A program made the position numbers and the translations under genes. Below, piece after piece: positions 16,580 to 27,700 of a stretch of 64,000 nt of DNA (positions are counted from its first letter, which is position 1; each line of letters opens with the position of its first letter). This DNA comes from CAYRTD01 sp964426915 (GTDB taxonomy: Bacteria > Bacteroidota > Bacteroidia > Bacteroidales > GCA-2748055), in NCBI GenBank assembly GCA_964426915.1, contig CAYRTD010000001.1:1-64000 (forward strand), read 5' to 3'. Below the pieces are notes generated by a model. It saw only the letters and a list, made by a program, of their open reading frames with translations, was not told the origin of the DNA and did not search any database.

Positions 16580-19500
16580 TCATCCTTTAACTCTCTTATT
16601 CTCAAGGATCCAGTTCTTTGCATTTACAAAAGCCTCTATCCATGGGGTAAGTTCATCATTTCTGCGTTCTTCGGGATAATATGCACACTGCCAGGGAAAA
16701 AAGGCTCTTTCCAGATGAGGCATGATGGCAAGATGACGGCCGTCACCTGAACAGATGGCCGCTGTTGAAAAATCTGAACCGTTAGGATTTCCGGGATAAT
16801 TGTCGTTGCTGTATTTTACCGGAATATGGTAACTGTTTTCTTCTTCGGGAAGTGAAAATTTTCCTTCACCATGAGCCACCCATATCCCGAGTTTCATTCC
16901 TTCAAGGCTTTTAAGCATAACAGATTTGTTCGAAAGTATATCCACATTTAAAAAGGCGGATTCAAATTTTCCTGAAGAATTACGAAGCATTTTAACTTTC
17001 CTGCTATGCTCCGGATAGATAAGATCAAGTTCTGCCATCAGTTGACAACCATTACAAACACCAAGACTTAGAGTGTCTTCCCTTTTATAAAAGTTTTCCA
17101 ATGCCTGCCTTGCTTTATCATTATACTTAAATGCTCCGGCCCATCCCTTTGCTGATCCCAGCACATCGGAATTGGAAAAGCCACCTACAAACACGATCAT
17201 ATTTATGTCTTCAAGATCTTCTCTTCCTGTTATCAGATCAGTCATATGGACATCTTTAACATCCATACCCGCAAGGTGCATGGCAAAAGCCATCTCCCGG
17301 TCCCCGTTCACTCCTTTTTCCCTGATGATTGCCGTTTTGATGCCGGTTTTTTCCTTCCTGCCGGGATCAATCCCCATCGATTCGTAACTCCCATCAAAGT
17401 CTTTCAGATTGAATGTAAGAGCTTGGTTTTTATAGTTATTGAATCTTTCCCGGGCAATTTCATCACCACTTTGTTTACGATCAAGTAGGTAGGATGAAGA
17501 GTACCATTTATCCCTGTATTCAGGAATATCGAAAACAAAATCCCTTCCTTCTGCATTCAGTTCAATTTTACCATTGAATTCCGGTCGTCCCAGATTCAGA
17601 TAGTCGATATCATTATCATCCAGCACATCCAGAAGTGATTCATTTTTGACCTGAATGATAATTCCGGGGTTCTCTGAAAAGAGAACTTTTATTATATCTT
17701 TTTCGGCAGGATGATTTATTCTGAGGTTCATTCCTGCTCCGGGCACGGCAAAACACATCTCCATAAGAGCTGTAATCATGCCCCCGGCTGAGATGTCGTG
17801 ACCTGCAAGGATGTTTTCTTCCGAAATCATTTTTTGCACAAGAGTGAAGGCTGAAATAAAGTAATCCACATCTCTTACGGTAGGACTTTCCTTACCGAGT
17901 TTATTCATACTTTGTGAGAACGCGCTGCCACCAAGTTTTAAATCATCTCTCGACAGGTCAATATATACGATGCGGGAATCTTTATCATTTCTTAAGACCG
18001 GCTCAATAATTTTCCTGAGGTCATTTACCTCCGCTGCTGCAGAAATGATCACAGTTCCGGGGGAATAAACGATATCATTCCTGTATTTCTGCGTCATTGA
18101 AAGTGAATCCTTTCCGGTAGGAATATTTATCCCAAGGCTGAGGGCGAAATTACTGGCTGCTTTTGCAGCATAATAAAGGCGGGAATCTTCTCCTGCATTT
18201 TTACAGGGCCACATCCAGTTTGCTGACAGGCTGATCCCTCTCAATCCATAAGTAAGGGGAGCCCAGATAATATTTGTCAGCGATTCTGCAATCGAAAGAA
18301 CAGATCCTGCTCCGGGATCGATCATCCCTGCCTGTGGTGCATGACCAATTGAGGTGGCGTATGCCTTTTCACCTCTGTAATCAATAGCCATTGCTCCCAG
18401 ATTGTTAAGGGGTAACTGAAGAGGACCTGCAGACTGTTGCTTTGCGACTTTACCTGTTACCGAGCGATCGACTTTATTGGTAAGCCAGTCTTTACAGGCT
18501 ACTGCTTCCATTTGCAAAACTTCGGATAGATAATCTTCGAGTTTTTCCTGATCGTATTCAGCAGGGGCGAAATCCGGTTCGACGGTGACATCCTTCATCA
18601 CTGTCACCGGGGGATTTCCGAACATATCGCCGAGTTCAAGGTCTATAGGTTTTTCTCCTGTCTTTTCATCCACGAATGTAAAACGGTGATCTCCGGTAAC
18701 CTCGCCGATCACATAAAAAGGTGCTCTTTCGCGTTCTGATATTTGACGAAGCTGTTCAATATCTTCTTTTTTAATAACCAGCCCCATTCTTTCCTGAGAT
18801 TCATTTCCAATGATCTCTTTGGCTGAAAGGGTAGGATCTCCTACCGGCAGTTTATTGATCCGGATTATTCCACCGGTTTCTTCAACCAGTTCAGAAAGAC
18901 AGTTTAAGTGTCCTCCGGCTCCGTGATCATGTATGGAAATAACCGGGTTATCCGTAGATTCTGCGAGTGCTCTTATTACATTATATACTCGTTTCTGCAT
19001 TTCCGGATTCGCTCTTTGCACGGCGTTAAGCTCTATCCTGTTGGCATATTCGCCTGTCGCAACAGAGGAAACAGCACCTCCACCCATGCCAATCCGGTAG
19101 TTATCGCCTCCAAGCAGAACAACCACATCTCCCTTTTGAGGTATATCTTTTTGGGTATCCTCCTTTTTTCCGAAGCCTATACCTCCTGCCAGCATGATTA
19201 CTTTATCATAAGCGAATTTTTTAGCGTTTTCGAAGTGTTCAAATGTAAGGAGGCTTCCGCATATCAGTGGCTGACCGAATTTATTGCCAAAATCGCTTGC
19301 TCCGTTTGAGGCTTTTATAAGGATTTCTTCCGGTGTTTGATATAACCAGGGTCTCTCCCCGAATGCTTTTTCCCAGCTTCTGGGGCCTTCCGACCTGGGA
19401 TAAGAAGTCATATAAACAGCGGTTCCGGCCAGGGGGAGGGCACCTTTTCCACCTCCCATACGATCTCGTATTTCACCTCCTGTTCCGGTGGAGGCTCCAT

Positions 19501-20275
19501 TGAATGGCTCAACGGTTGTGGGGAAATTATGGGTTTCAGCTTTCAGCGAAAGAATTGTGTCTATTTCCCTGGTGGAAAAATAGGCGGAAGTATCCTGACG
19601 AAGGGGAGCAAACTGTTCTGCCCGGGGACCTTCGGCAAAAGCACAATTATCTTTATATGCGGAAACGACTTTATTCGGATTTTTCTTTGTGGTTTTTTTA
19701 ATCAGCTGGAACAAACTGGATTCTTTTTCCTCACCATTGATGATGAAAATTCCGTTAAAAATTTTATGCCGGCAGTGTTCGGAATTTACTTGTGAGAATC
19801 CAAAGACCTCACTATCGGTCAGTTTTCGCCCCAGCTTTTGACTCAGATCCTCCAGGTACTGTATTTCCTCAGGATTAAGGGCCAGACCTTCCTCTTTGTT
19901 ATACTTCGCAATATCATCAATTTCGAGTATTATTTCAGGCACCCTGTTTATGGTAAAAATATCTTTATCGAGGTTTTTGTATAGCCTTTGAAGCATGGGA
20001 TCAAATTCTGCATTTTCATCATCGGTCTGAAAATACTCTTCCATTCTTTTTAAATCAGGGATACCCATATTTGCAGCAATTTCAACCGCATTTGTACTCC
20101 AGGGAGTAATCATTTCTTTTCTTGGCCCGATAAAATATCCTCTGATCATATCCTGATCCAGATATTTTGCATCATTGAGTAACCAGGAAAGCTTGTTTAA
20201 ATCCTGTTTCCGGAGCTTTACTTCCGAATCTATTGCAATGTATTGACTGTCACTAATTTTAAAGAAATTTACCAT
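16580..20275 (-). CDS. purL: Phosphoribosylformylglycinamidine synthase, single-chain
   Basis: This enzyme converts FGAR, glutamine and ATP to FGAM in purine biosynthesis. The 1231-aa length is that of the large PurL form with a fused glutaminase. The N-terminal synthetase halves contain SEHCRHKIFNG (about residues 166-176), LKAETHNFPTTVEPF, GTGGEIRDRMGGGKGALP and the second-half motif GHDISAGGM. The C-terminal class I glutaminase has VGGFSNSDVLGSAKGWAG, the nucleophile Cys1074 in GVCNGC, and HGEGKF. It appears monocistronic, with a gap of only 156 bp to the divergent methyltransferase start, so its promoter lies there. Confidence 0.97.
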   Translation of the reverse strand: MVNFFKISDSQYIAIDSEVKLRKQDLNKLSWLLNDAKYLDQDMIRGYFIGPRKEMITPWSTNAVEIAANMGIPDLKRMEEYFQTDDENAEFDPMLQRLYKNLDKDIFTINRVPEIILEIDDIAKYNKEEGLALNPEEIQYLEDLSQKLGRKLTDSEVFGFSQVNSEHCRHKIFNGIFIINGEEKESSLFQLIKKTTKKNPNKVVSAYKDNCAFAEGPRAEQFAPLRQDTSAYFSTREIDTILSLKAETHNFPTTVEPFNGASTGTGGEIRDRMGGGKGALPLAGTAVYMTSYPRSEGPRSWEKAFGERPWLYQTPEEILIKASNGASDFGNKFGQPLICGSLLTFEHFENAKKFAYDKVIMLAGGIGFGKKEDTQKDIPQKGDVVVLLGGDNYRIGMGGGAVSSVATGEYANRIELNAVQRANPEMQKRVYNVIRALAESTDNPVISIHDHGAGGHLNCLSELVEETGGIIRINKLPVGDPTLSAKEIIGNESQERMGLVIKKEDIEQLRQISERERAPFYVIGEVTGDHRFTFVDEKTGEKPIDLELGDMFGNPPVTVMKDVTVEPDFAPAEYDQEKLEDYLSEVLQMEAVACKDWLTNKVDRSVTGKVAKQQSAGPLQLPLNNLGAMAIDYRGEKAYATSIGHAPQAGMIDPGAGSVLSIAESLTNIIWAPLTYGLRGISLSANWMWPCKNAGEDSRLYYAAKAASNFALSLGINIPTGKDSLSMTQKYRNDIVYSPGTVIISAAAEVNDLRKIIEPVLRNDKDSRIVYIDLSRDDLKLGGSAFSQSMNKLGKESPTVRDVDYFISAFTLVQKMISEENILAGHDISAGGMITALMEMCFAVPGAGMNLRINHPAEKDIIKVLFSENPGIIIQVKNESLLDVLDDNDIDYLNLGRPEFNGKIELNAEGRDFVFDIPEYRDKWYSSSYLLDRKQSGDEIARERFNNYKNQALTFNLKDFDGSYESMGIDPGRKEKTGIKTAIIREKGVNGDREMAFAMHLAGMDVKDVHMTDLITGREDLEDINMIVFVGGFSNSDVLGSAKGWAGAFKYNDKARQALENFYKREDTLSLGVCNGCQLMAELDLIYPEHSRKVKMLRNSSGKFESAFLNVDILSNKSVMLKSLEGMKLGIWVAHGEGKFSLPEEENSYHIPVKYSNDNYPGNPNGSDFSTAAICSGDGRHLAIMPHLERAFFPWQCAYYPEERRNDELTPWIEAFVNAKNWILENKRVKG

Positions 20276-20431
20276 GGGAAGGGAATTTGGTGTTATGCCT
20301 GAAAATATAACACAAAGATAATTAATGAGTCGAAATAATTCAGATCATTTTAAACTAAAAGCCCTAAAATATGTCATATTAAACCATTAATATTGTATTC
20401 TCTTAGCCACTATTACGGAAATATAATTGCC

Positions 20432-21031
20432 ATGAAAGAATTTTGGAATCAACGTTTTGATCGTGATGAATTTGTTTATGGAAAGGATCCCAGTCTTTTT
20501 TTTGGTAAACAGTTATGGGATCAGAAATTCGGCCGACTTCTTCTTCCGGGTGAAGGTGAAGGCAGAAACGCTGTTTATGCCGCAAAAAAAGGCTGGTTTG
20601 TTCATGCTTTCGACCAGAGTAATGTTGCTGCAGCCAAAGCCATTAAATTCAGCAGATCTGAAAATGTGAAATTTGAATATCAGATAACGGATATGCAGGA
20701 CTTTGAAACTGCAGAGGATTATTATCATCTTGTTGGAGTGGCATTTCTTCATCTCCCCCCTGATGAAAGGATAATATTTCATAAAAGAATAATGAAAAGT
20801 CTACTGCCGGGTGGAAAGATTATTGCCGAATATTTTTCAAAAAAGCAAATTTCCTTTGATAGCGGAGGTCCAAAAAATCCTAAAATGCTTTACGATATTT
20901 CAGAACTGAAGCAGGATTTTCAGGATATGAAAATTCTGCATCTTAAAGAAATGTTCATAAGCCAGGAAGGAGGGGATTTTCACAGGGGTAATGCCTGGGT
21001 TTTACATCTTGTTTGTGAAAAGCCCGAATAG
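20432..21031 (+). CDS. SAM-dependent methyltransferase, TehB/UbiE-like
   Basis: The 199-aa product starts MKEFWNQRFDRDEFVYGKDPSLFF, the usual beginning of this family (WNxRF...YG), so I use the ATG at 20432 rather than one 39 bp upstream. Motif I is unusual: LLLPGEGEGRNAVYAAKKG (about residues 37-55) replaces the normal E/DxGxGxG with PGEGEGRN, which is typical of this TehB-like branch. VHAFDQSNVAAAKA and YHLVGVAFLHLPPDER follow. Related proteins are annotated as tellurite-resistance or thiopurine-type methyltransferases; the substrate here is unknown. The gene is divergent from purL. Confidence 0.85.
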   Translation: MKEFWNQRFDRDEFVYGKDPSLFFGKQLWDQKFGRLLLPGEGEGRNAVYAAKKGWFVHAFDQSNVAAAKAIKFSRSENVKFEYQITDMQDFETAEDYYHLVGVAFLHLPPDERIIFHKRIMKSLLPGGKIIAEYFSKKQISFDSGGPKNPKMLYDISELKQDFQDMKILHLKEMFISQEGGDFHRGNAWVLHLVCEKPE

Positions 21032-21049
21032 CAGGTTAGCTTTAAAAAT

Positions 21050-21835
21050 TTATTCAGGCATCCTCCAGCTAAAACCGAAACTTATAAAATAATCGGGACT
21101 GATCTCTGTTATTCCAAAGCCTGCGGAAAGGTCAAGCTGGAAATTGGGTTTCAGGAGATAGGTTAGGCCTGCATCGGCTCTTACATCACCAATGGCATAG
21201 TAATTACGGTAGCCATACAATTCCCAGAATGAACCCAGCTTTTCTCCATGGGAAAAGCCTATAACAAAAGAATAAAACAGGTTTGTTTGCTCAAAACTGA
21301 AGTTGGACCATCGCAGGCCAATGTTTATGCCCAATGAAGCCCATTCCCGGGGGGACAATGTGCCTGCAAGTGTTATGTCAGGCATAGGTTTATCATCTCC
21401 TTCAATTGTAGAAAGAGAGGGTAATACAACATGCCCCATTAGGGCCAGTTCGGGTATAAGGCCGCCACCTTCCGTCAGTTTTACTTTGGCACCTACATAT
21501 ACGGGCTCAAGGTCAATATTTTTTTGGACTGTATCTGATCTCGGTCCGGTTTCGGTTGATTTTCTCATGACATCGGCCCCCAGCCGCAGTTCAAGCTTAT
21601 CCAACAATCCGTATCTTAGCAGGCTGTGATTTAATCCGAGATTTCTGTAGTAAACTATTTCACCCCTGAATTCGGTCTTCTCCGATTCAAAAGAAAATCC
21701 GCTTTCCCACTGAAGACTTTTTTTCGGAACTGTTGATGAGGACTCGGTCTGGTCGGGGCGGTCGGTGATAAGTTCTTGAGAATAAGCTGTAAACGATATG
21801 ATGATGCAGCATAAACTCAATAAATATTTTACCAT
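21050..21835 (-). CDS. Outer-membrane transporter-like barrel (PF13557-type)
   Basis: The 261-aa protein has a signal peptide (LLSLCCIIISFTAYSQ, about residues 4-19) followed by the mature start ELITDRPDQTESSSTVPKKSLQWESGF, the hallmark of the family related to the phenol-degradation MetA transporter (PF13557). Alternating amphipathic strands and a C-terminal aromatic strand (FISFGFSWRMPE) indicate an outer-membrane beta-barrel. The substrate is not known. It converges on the methyltransferase gene with 18 bp between stops and lies downstream of the trehalose synthase gene on the same strand, but the 116-bp gap does not prove an operon. Confidence 0.75.
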   Translation of the reverse strand: MVKYLLSLCCIIISFTAYSQELITDRPDQTESSSTVPKKSLQWESGFSFESEKTEFRGEIVYYRNLGLNHSLLRYGLLDKLELRLGADVMRKSTETGPRSDTVQKNIDLEPVYVGAKVKLTEGGGLIPELALMGHVVLPSLSTIEGDDKPMPDITLAGTLSPREWASLGINIGLRWSNFSFEQTNLFYSFVIGFSHGEKLGSFWELYGYRNYYAIGDVRADAGLTYLLKPNFQLDLSAGFGITEISPDYFISFGFSWRMPE

Positions 21836-21951
21836 AGTTTTAATTTTTATTTTCCGGAAAAGAAACCGCCGGTTATCAGAAAATCATTAGCAAAATATTC
21901 TGTGCCGGATACTGTTTTCTTTGACTGGTAGAAATTAATGCTGCAATTATT

Positions 21952-24168
21952 TCAGCACTTACATAACTGTTTAAGGATTTCTCTTATATTCATGTAATTA
22001 TCAACATAATATTTTGCCCGGGTAGATTTTGTACCTACTTTAATTGTTATAGCCTCATCAGGCATAGCCCTGAAGGTAAATTCATCGGTCCAGTCGTCTC
22101 CCATAGCAATTATAAAATCATACTTTTTTCCCTGCAATCTTTTCTGCGCTGCCCGTCCCTTATTGATTCCGGAATTTTTAATTTCAATAACCTTATCACC
22201 ATCCATGATCTCAAGATTCAGGTTGCTTACAAGGCTTTGCAACTCATCTTTGAGTTCCAGTGACCTTTGTACGCCGAGGTCCGGATCCGCATCCCGGTAA
22301 TGCCAGACGAGAGAGTAATTCTTTTCCTCAATAAAACTTCCGGGTGTGCGATCGACATAAAATTCAATGGTAGGACGTATAATTTCCATCCAGTCTTTAC
22401 TTATGGTTTCTACCATATTCCAGTCTCCATCCACCTTTTTATACCACACGCCATGTTCGGCAATAAATCCTAAACGCCAATCCCCCTCAAACCATTTGGA
22501 CAGGGTTTCTTTATCTCTTCCGCTGATTATAACTACATCATTATCTTTATCTTCAGTAAGTTTCCTTATGATGGTGTATAATTGTTCATCAGGTTTTGCC
22601 TCCTGGGGATCATTAAAGAAACCCTGGAGTGTACCATCATAGTCGAGGAAGATCATTCTTTTTTCTGCTGAGACAAAACGTTCTTCAATACCCCCTAAAA
22701 TCTTCTCATTGATTTTTCTTGTTAAATTAAATTCCTGCAACTTTTTTACAGATTCCAGACCTTTCAGGAAGTCAGTGGCCCATTTGTTTTCATTATATGT
22801 TGAAAGCCGCTTGCGCAATGCAGAGTTCATTTCTATTTTGTCTTCATCGGATAAAGACAGAGCCTTGTTAATAGCACTGGCGACTTCTTCCCGGTTATTT
22901 GGATTTACGATAAAGGCTTCACCAAGTTCCTTTGAGGATCCAGCCATCTCAGAAAGAATGAGTGCGGCTTTTTTATCAGGCCGACTGGCAAGATATTCTT
23001 TTGCTATGAGGCTAAGTCCGTCTCTGAATGGAGTAATAAGTGCCACATCTGAAGAAAGATATACCTGGATGATCTCATCAAAGTTCAGTTCTTTATAAAA
23101 ATAAAAAATAGGAGTCCAGTCAACCGCTCCGAATTCCGAGTTTATCTTACCAACCTGCTGGTCCAGCTCCGATTTGATTTTCTGGTATTCAAAAGTGTTT
23201 TCGTTGGGAGGAGTAATATAAAAGAGAAGGGATACTTTGTGATGATATTTGGTATAGGTTTTCAGGAAATAACGAAAAGTTTTAAGCCGGTTTACCAGGC
23301 CTTTTGCAGAATCAAGCCAGTCGATGGATAATATTATCTTATTTTTTTCATTTCCCCGTATATGTTTTTCAATCTGATCCTTAAAACTAACCAGTCCTTT
23401 GGGAGTTTTTTCCATTAATTTCCCGGCCCGGCTGTTGTATTTATCGAAATCAATTCCCATCGGGAAGTTATCGACCTTCAGCACTCTCTTTTCGTGTCTG
23501 ATCTGGTTGAAATAGCTCTCAATTCCGATAAGCCTCTTCACAGAACTTAAAAAGTGCCTTTCATAATCGTAGGTGTGGAACCCGATCATGTCGGCTCCAA
23601 GTAATCCTTCCAGGATTTCTATTCTTTGAGGAAGGAGGCGGAAAATCTCAAACGAAGGAAAGGGTATATGCTGAAAGTAACCGATACTTATATCCGGGAA
23701 TCTTTCCCGGATCATTTTTGGAAGGAGCATCAGGTGGTAATCATGTATCCAGATCTTATCGCCTTCTTCCACAAGTTTTTCCAGTTCATCACAATATTTT
23801 TCATTTACTTTTACATAGCTTTCCCAGTCTTGTTTTTTGAAAGTTGCAATTTCATTTAAGTAGTGGAACAGTGGCCACAGGGTAGAATTTGCATAACCTT
23901 CAAGATATCTTTCCTTTTCTTTTTTACTGAGATAAACAGGATAGCATTTATGATCATTTAATTCTTTTTCTATTATCTCTTTTTCTTCCTGCGTAATTTT
24001 AATATTGTTGAGTCCTGAGGTTCCCAGCCAGGCTGAATGATTATTTTTGTAGAAATTTCTAAGTCCGCTGGCATAACCGCCAATCCTGCCGATGGTTTTT
24101 ATTTCGTTCTTTTTGGATACTTTAACTTTTAAAGGCAAAAGGTTGGATACAAAAATGGTCTTACTCAT
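21952..24168 (-). CDS. Bifunctional trehalose-6-phosphate synthase/phosphatase (OtsA-OtsB fusion)
   Basis: The 738-aa protein fuses a GT20 synthase (about residues 1-470) to a HAD-type trehalose-6-phosphate phosphatase (about 500-735). The synthase half shows IWIHDYHLMLLPKMIRERFP, IGYFQHIPFPSFEIFRLLP and the nucleotide-sugar segment TPFRDGLSLIAKEYLA. The phosphatase half has FLDYDGTL with nucleophile Asp509 and Asp511, IISGRDKETLSKW, and the closing AMGDDWTDEFTF. It should make trehalose from UDP-glucose and glucose 6-phosphate by way of trehalose 6-phosphate. It is divergent from the GH65 phosphorylase fusion across a 542-bp gap, so synthesis and breakdown genes share a control region. Confidence 0.95.
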   Translation of the reverse strand: MSKTIFVSNLLPLKVKVSKKNEIKTIGRIGGYASGLRNFYKNNHSAWLGTSGLNNIKITQEEKEIIEKELNDHKCYPVYLSKKEKERYLEGYANSTLWPLFHYLNEIATFKKQDWESYVKVNEKYCDELEKLVEEGDKIWIHDYHLMLLPKMIRERFPDISIGYFQHIPFPSFEIFRLLPQRIEILEGLLGADMIGFHTYDYERHFLSSVKRLIGIESYFNQIRHEKRVLKVDNFPMGIDFDKYNSRAGKLMEKTPKGLVSFKDQIEKHIRGNEKNKIILSIDWLDSAKGLVNRLKTFRYFLKTYTKYHHKVSLLFYITPPNENTFEYQKIKSELDQQVGKINSEFGAVDWTPIFYFYKELNFDEIIQVYLSSDVALITPFRDGLSLIAKEYLASRPDKKAALILSEMAGSSKELGEAFIVNPNNREEVASAINKALSLSDEDKIEMNSALRKRLSTYNENKWATDFLKGLESVKKLQEFNLTRKINEKILGGIEERFVSAEKRMIFLDYDGTLQGFFNDPQEAKPDEQLYTIIRKLTEDKDNDVVIISGRDKETLSKWFEGDWRLGFIAEHGVWYKKVDGDWNMVETISKDWMEIIRPTIEFYVDRTPGSFIEEKNYSLVWHYRDADPDLGVQRSLELKDELQSLVSNLNLEIMDGDKVIEIKNSGINKGRAAQKRLQGKKYDFIIAMGDDWTDEFTFRAMPDEAITIKVGTKSTRAKYYVDNYMNIREILKQLCKC

Positions 24169-24710
24169 AGCTTCAGATTTATAATAAAAAAACTAATCTA
24201 AATAAATAAAAAAAATGGGATCTTCAAATTATTTCTGTTGTATTCCCAATCAATGTTTGTTTTGCTAACGTTTTTAATATTCTTATTGTTTGTATTTTTT
24301 TGCCGGCAATTTCATTTTTTTAAATCCCTGAGACACTGATTTCGAAATCCCGATTCTTCAGGGTGATTCGAATCTCATCAGCTTGCTGCGAGAATTCTGA
24401 TGATCCGGGGATGTTAATTCTCCGTTTGCTTTGTATCATTTTTCAATAAACAGATGGCAGAAAGGCGTACCCCGACCTTAATTTATTGCCAAAGTAATCA
24501 AATACAAATCAGACTTCTCACAATCTTCAAATTTCTTAATACCGAACCACTCTCTGTCTTTTCATGGTGGTTGTGCCTTGTTATTTTCCTGGTTATTCTG
24601 TGTTTTCATGCGGGGTTTTCATAATTTTATTTTTCATTCCCGGGTTTTGGCCTTCCTGTTTAATATAATTCCTTATTTTTGTATAAATCTAAACGAAAAA
24701 TCTCATATTT
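24169..24710. promoter_or_regulatory. Divergent control region between trehalose synthesis and phosphorolysis genes
   Basis: The 542-bp A+T-rich stretch has no ORF. On the plus strand TATTTTTG at 24674-24681 matches the Bacteroidota -7 box TAnnTTTG and lies 29 bp before the GH65 start codon; a TTTG at 24646-24649 is 24 bp further upstream, slightly wide for a -33 element. No clear box was found for the minus-strand synthase gene. The shared region is where co-regulation would act. Confidence 0.45.
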
Positions 24711-27700
24711 ATGGCCAAACATAGTTTCGATGCAGTCATTTTTGATCTTGATGGAGTAATTACCAGAACTGCTCAGGTTCATTCACGGGCATGGACAAGG
24801 ATGTTCAATGATTTCCTTAAAGCAAGAGAGGAGAAACATGGTGAAGAGTACAGAGAATTTACGCATGAAGGAGATTACCTGCCACATGTAGATGGTAAGC
24901 CTCGTTATAAGGGAGTTGCGGACTTTCTGAAATCCAGAAAAATCGATATTCCATTTGGTGATCCTTCCGATGATCCGGAAAAAGAAACGGTCTGCGGTCT
25001 TGGAAACCGTAAGAATGAGTATTTTACCGACATTCTTGAGAAAGACGGTGTTGAGGTTTATGAAAGTACTGTTGAACTAATAAAGAATTTACAGAAGGAA
25101 GATATCAGACTCGGAGTGGCATCGTCCAGTAAAAATTGTAAAAAGGTCCTGGAGGTTTCAGGTCTGTCAGAGTATTTCGAAACCCGGGTTGATGGACTCG
25201 TCTCTGCTGAGATAGGCCTCAAGGGAAAACCCGAACCCGACATATTTACCACTGCCTGTGATAATCTTGGTGTATCATACGATCGTTCTGTAGTTGTTGA
25301 AGATGCGGTAAGCGGGGTGATGGCGGGACAAAAAGGGGGGTTTGGATTAACGCTCGGACTGGACCGTGAAGGCAACCGGGCTGCATTGGAGAAAAATGGT
25401 GCAGATATTGTTCTTGATGATATTTCAGAATTAGGGGGTATTCCTGCATTGGATAAATGGTTTGAAACAAGAGCCAAAGAACTCAAATGGAACTTACTCT
25501 ATAATGTTTATGATAAAGAAAATGAGAAATCCAGAGAGGCGTTGCTAACCACTGGAAATGGTTTCTTTGCAACACGTGGAGCAATGGAAGAAGTCAAGGC
25601 AGGGGAGAACAATTACCCCGGAAGTTATATGGCCGGATTATACAACAGGAGAAAATCAAAGGTAGAGGACCGGTGGATAGAAAATGAGGATTTTGTTAAT
25701 TTTATCAATTGGTTGCCTGTTAGTTTCAGAATCGAAGGCGGTGATTGGTTCAATCCGGACAAACACGATTTCAATCTTGAGGAAAGAAGACTTGATCTCA
25801 AAACAGGTATACTTTACAGATCGCTTATAGTTAATCACAAGGATGGGAAGAAAACCCGGGTTGAATCCTCCCGTTTTGTAAGCATGGCAAATCCTCATCT
25901 CGCAGGTCTTGAATACAAGGTGATTCCGCTTAATTATTCCGAAACTGTTGAATTTTTCTGCGGTATCGACGGTGATCTGATAAATGATGGTGTTGCCCGT
26001 TACAGGGATCTGGATCAGCATCATCTGGACCAGGTCGATCAGGGTAGAATGAATGATCTGGGATACGTTACTGTTAAAACCAATCAGTCTGATATTACCA
26101 TCTCTGTAGCAGAAAAAGTATTACTTACCAGAGGTCCCCAGGAAATTCCACTGGAGGAGTTTAAGACTGAAAAAGGTAAGATTAACTCTTACTTCAGGGT
26201 CAGTCTGAAAAAAGGGGAGAGCGGTGTACTCAGAAAGCTTATTTCGATTAATAACTCCAGGGATTTTGAAACCTACAATCCCCTGGGTGCCTCTATCGAG
26301 CAACTTTCCGGTATACAATCCTGGGATGCAGTTCTTTCCGACAGCATAGATGCATGGGCCGGTATCTGGGATAAGGCAGATCTTGAGATTTCGGGTGATC
26401 GCTATAGTCAGATGCTTCTCAGGCTTCATATATTTCATCTGTATACAACTGCAAGCCCTCATTATAAAGATCTTGATTTTGGAATTCCCGCACGGGGCCT
26501 TCATGGTGAAGCCTACAGAGGCCATATTTTCTGGGATGAGCTGTATGCACTGCCGTTTTTCGTTGGAAATAGTCCCGAAATAGCACGGACAGTGTTAATG
26601 TATCGTTACCGGCGAATTGATAAAGCACGAAAATATGCAAAAGAACACGGTTATGAAGGAATAATGTTTCCCTGGCAAAGTGGAAGCGACGGAAGAGAAG
26701 AATCACAGGTTGTTCACCTTAATCCGGTATCCGGTGAATGGGGCCCGGATTACAGTTCCTTGCAAAGGCATATATCGGTGGCTGTTGCCTATAATATCTG
26801 GGAATATTACCAGATATCGGGTGATCAGGATTTTATGAATTCATTTGGCGCTGAGATGTTTTTTGGAATATGCAGATTCTGGGCGAGTAAATGTGACAAG
26901 GATGAAGAAAGTGGCAGGTATTCCATTCATAAGGTTATGGGGCCTGATGAATTTCATGAGAAGCTTCCCGATGATGAGGAAGGGGGAGTTAAAGATAATG
27001 CTTATACCAATATAATGGTGGTTTGGTGTATGAAACATGCCTTTGATATTATGGATCAACTGGATCTGGATGAGAGGAAAAGGGTAGTGGACAAAATCGT
27101 TCTTAAAAAAGAAGAGCTTGTAAAATGGAAGGATATTTCTTCAAATATGAATGTCAATATTAATGAGGATGGCATCATTGAACAGTTTGAGGGCTATTTT
27201 GGACTCAAGGAACTTAACTGGGACAAGTATCGTGAAAAGTATGATGATATTCATCGGATGGACAGGATATTAAAGGCAGAAGGAAAATCACCTGATGATT
27301 ATAAAGTTGCAAAACAGGCGGATGTTTTGATGACCTATTATAACATTGATCCTTCTGAAGTTCATTCCCTTTTGAAGGAGATGGGTTATAAGGTATCCGG
27401 GGATATGCTAAAGAAAAATTTCGATTATTATTTGGAAAGAACTTCTCATGGCTCTACCCTGAGTCGTGTTGTTCACGCCTATCTTGCTAAGCTAACCGGT
27501 AATAATACCATGTGCTGGGATATGTACCTCGATGCCCTGCAGAGCGATTATGTGGACATACAGGGGGGTACGACCGCTGAAGGAATCCATATGGGGGTTA
27601 TGGGAGGAACTGTCCTCTCAGCGATAAGTATTTTTGCCGGACTGAACTGGCAGGCGGAAGCTTTACGTCTTGACCCTGATCTGCCACAGGGCTGGAAGGA

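Noticed and set aside
20432..21031. Tellurite resistance locus
   Set aside because: The methyltransferase resembles TehB in fold, but no TehA or ter genes accompany it, so resistance is not supported.
23626..23859. Antisense frames inside the trehalose synthase gene (also seen within most long genes)
   Set aside because: They lie wholly within confidently identified genes on the other strand and show no independent protein signature.
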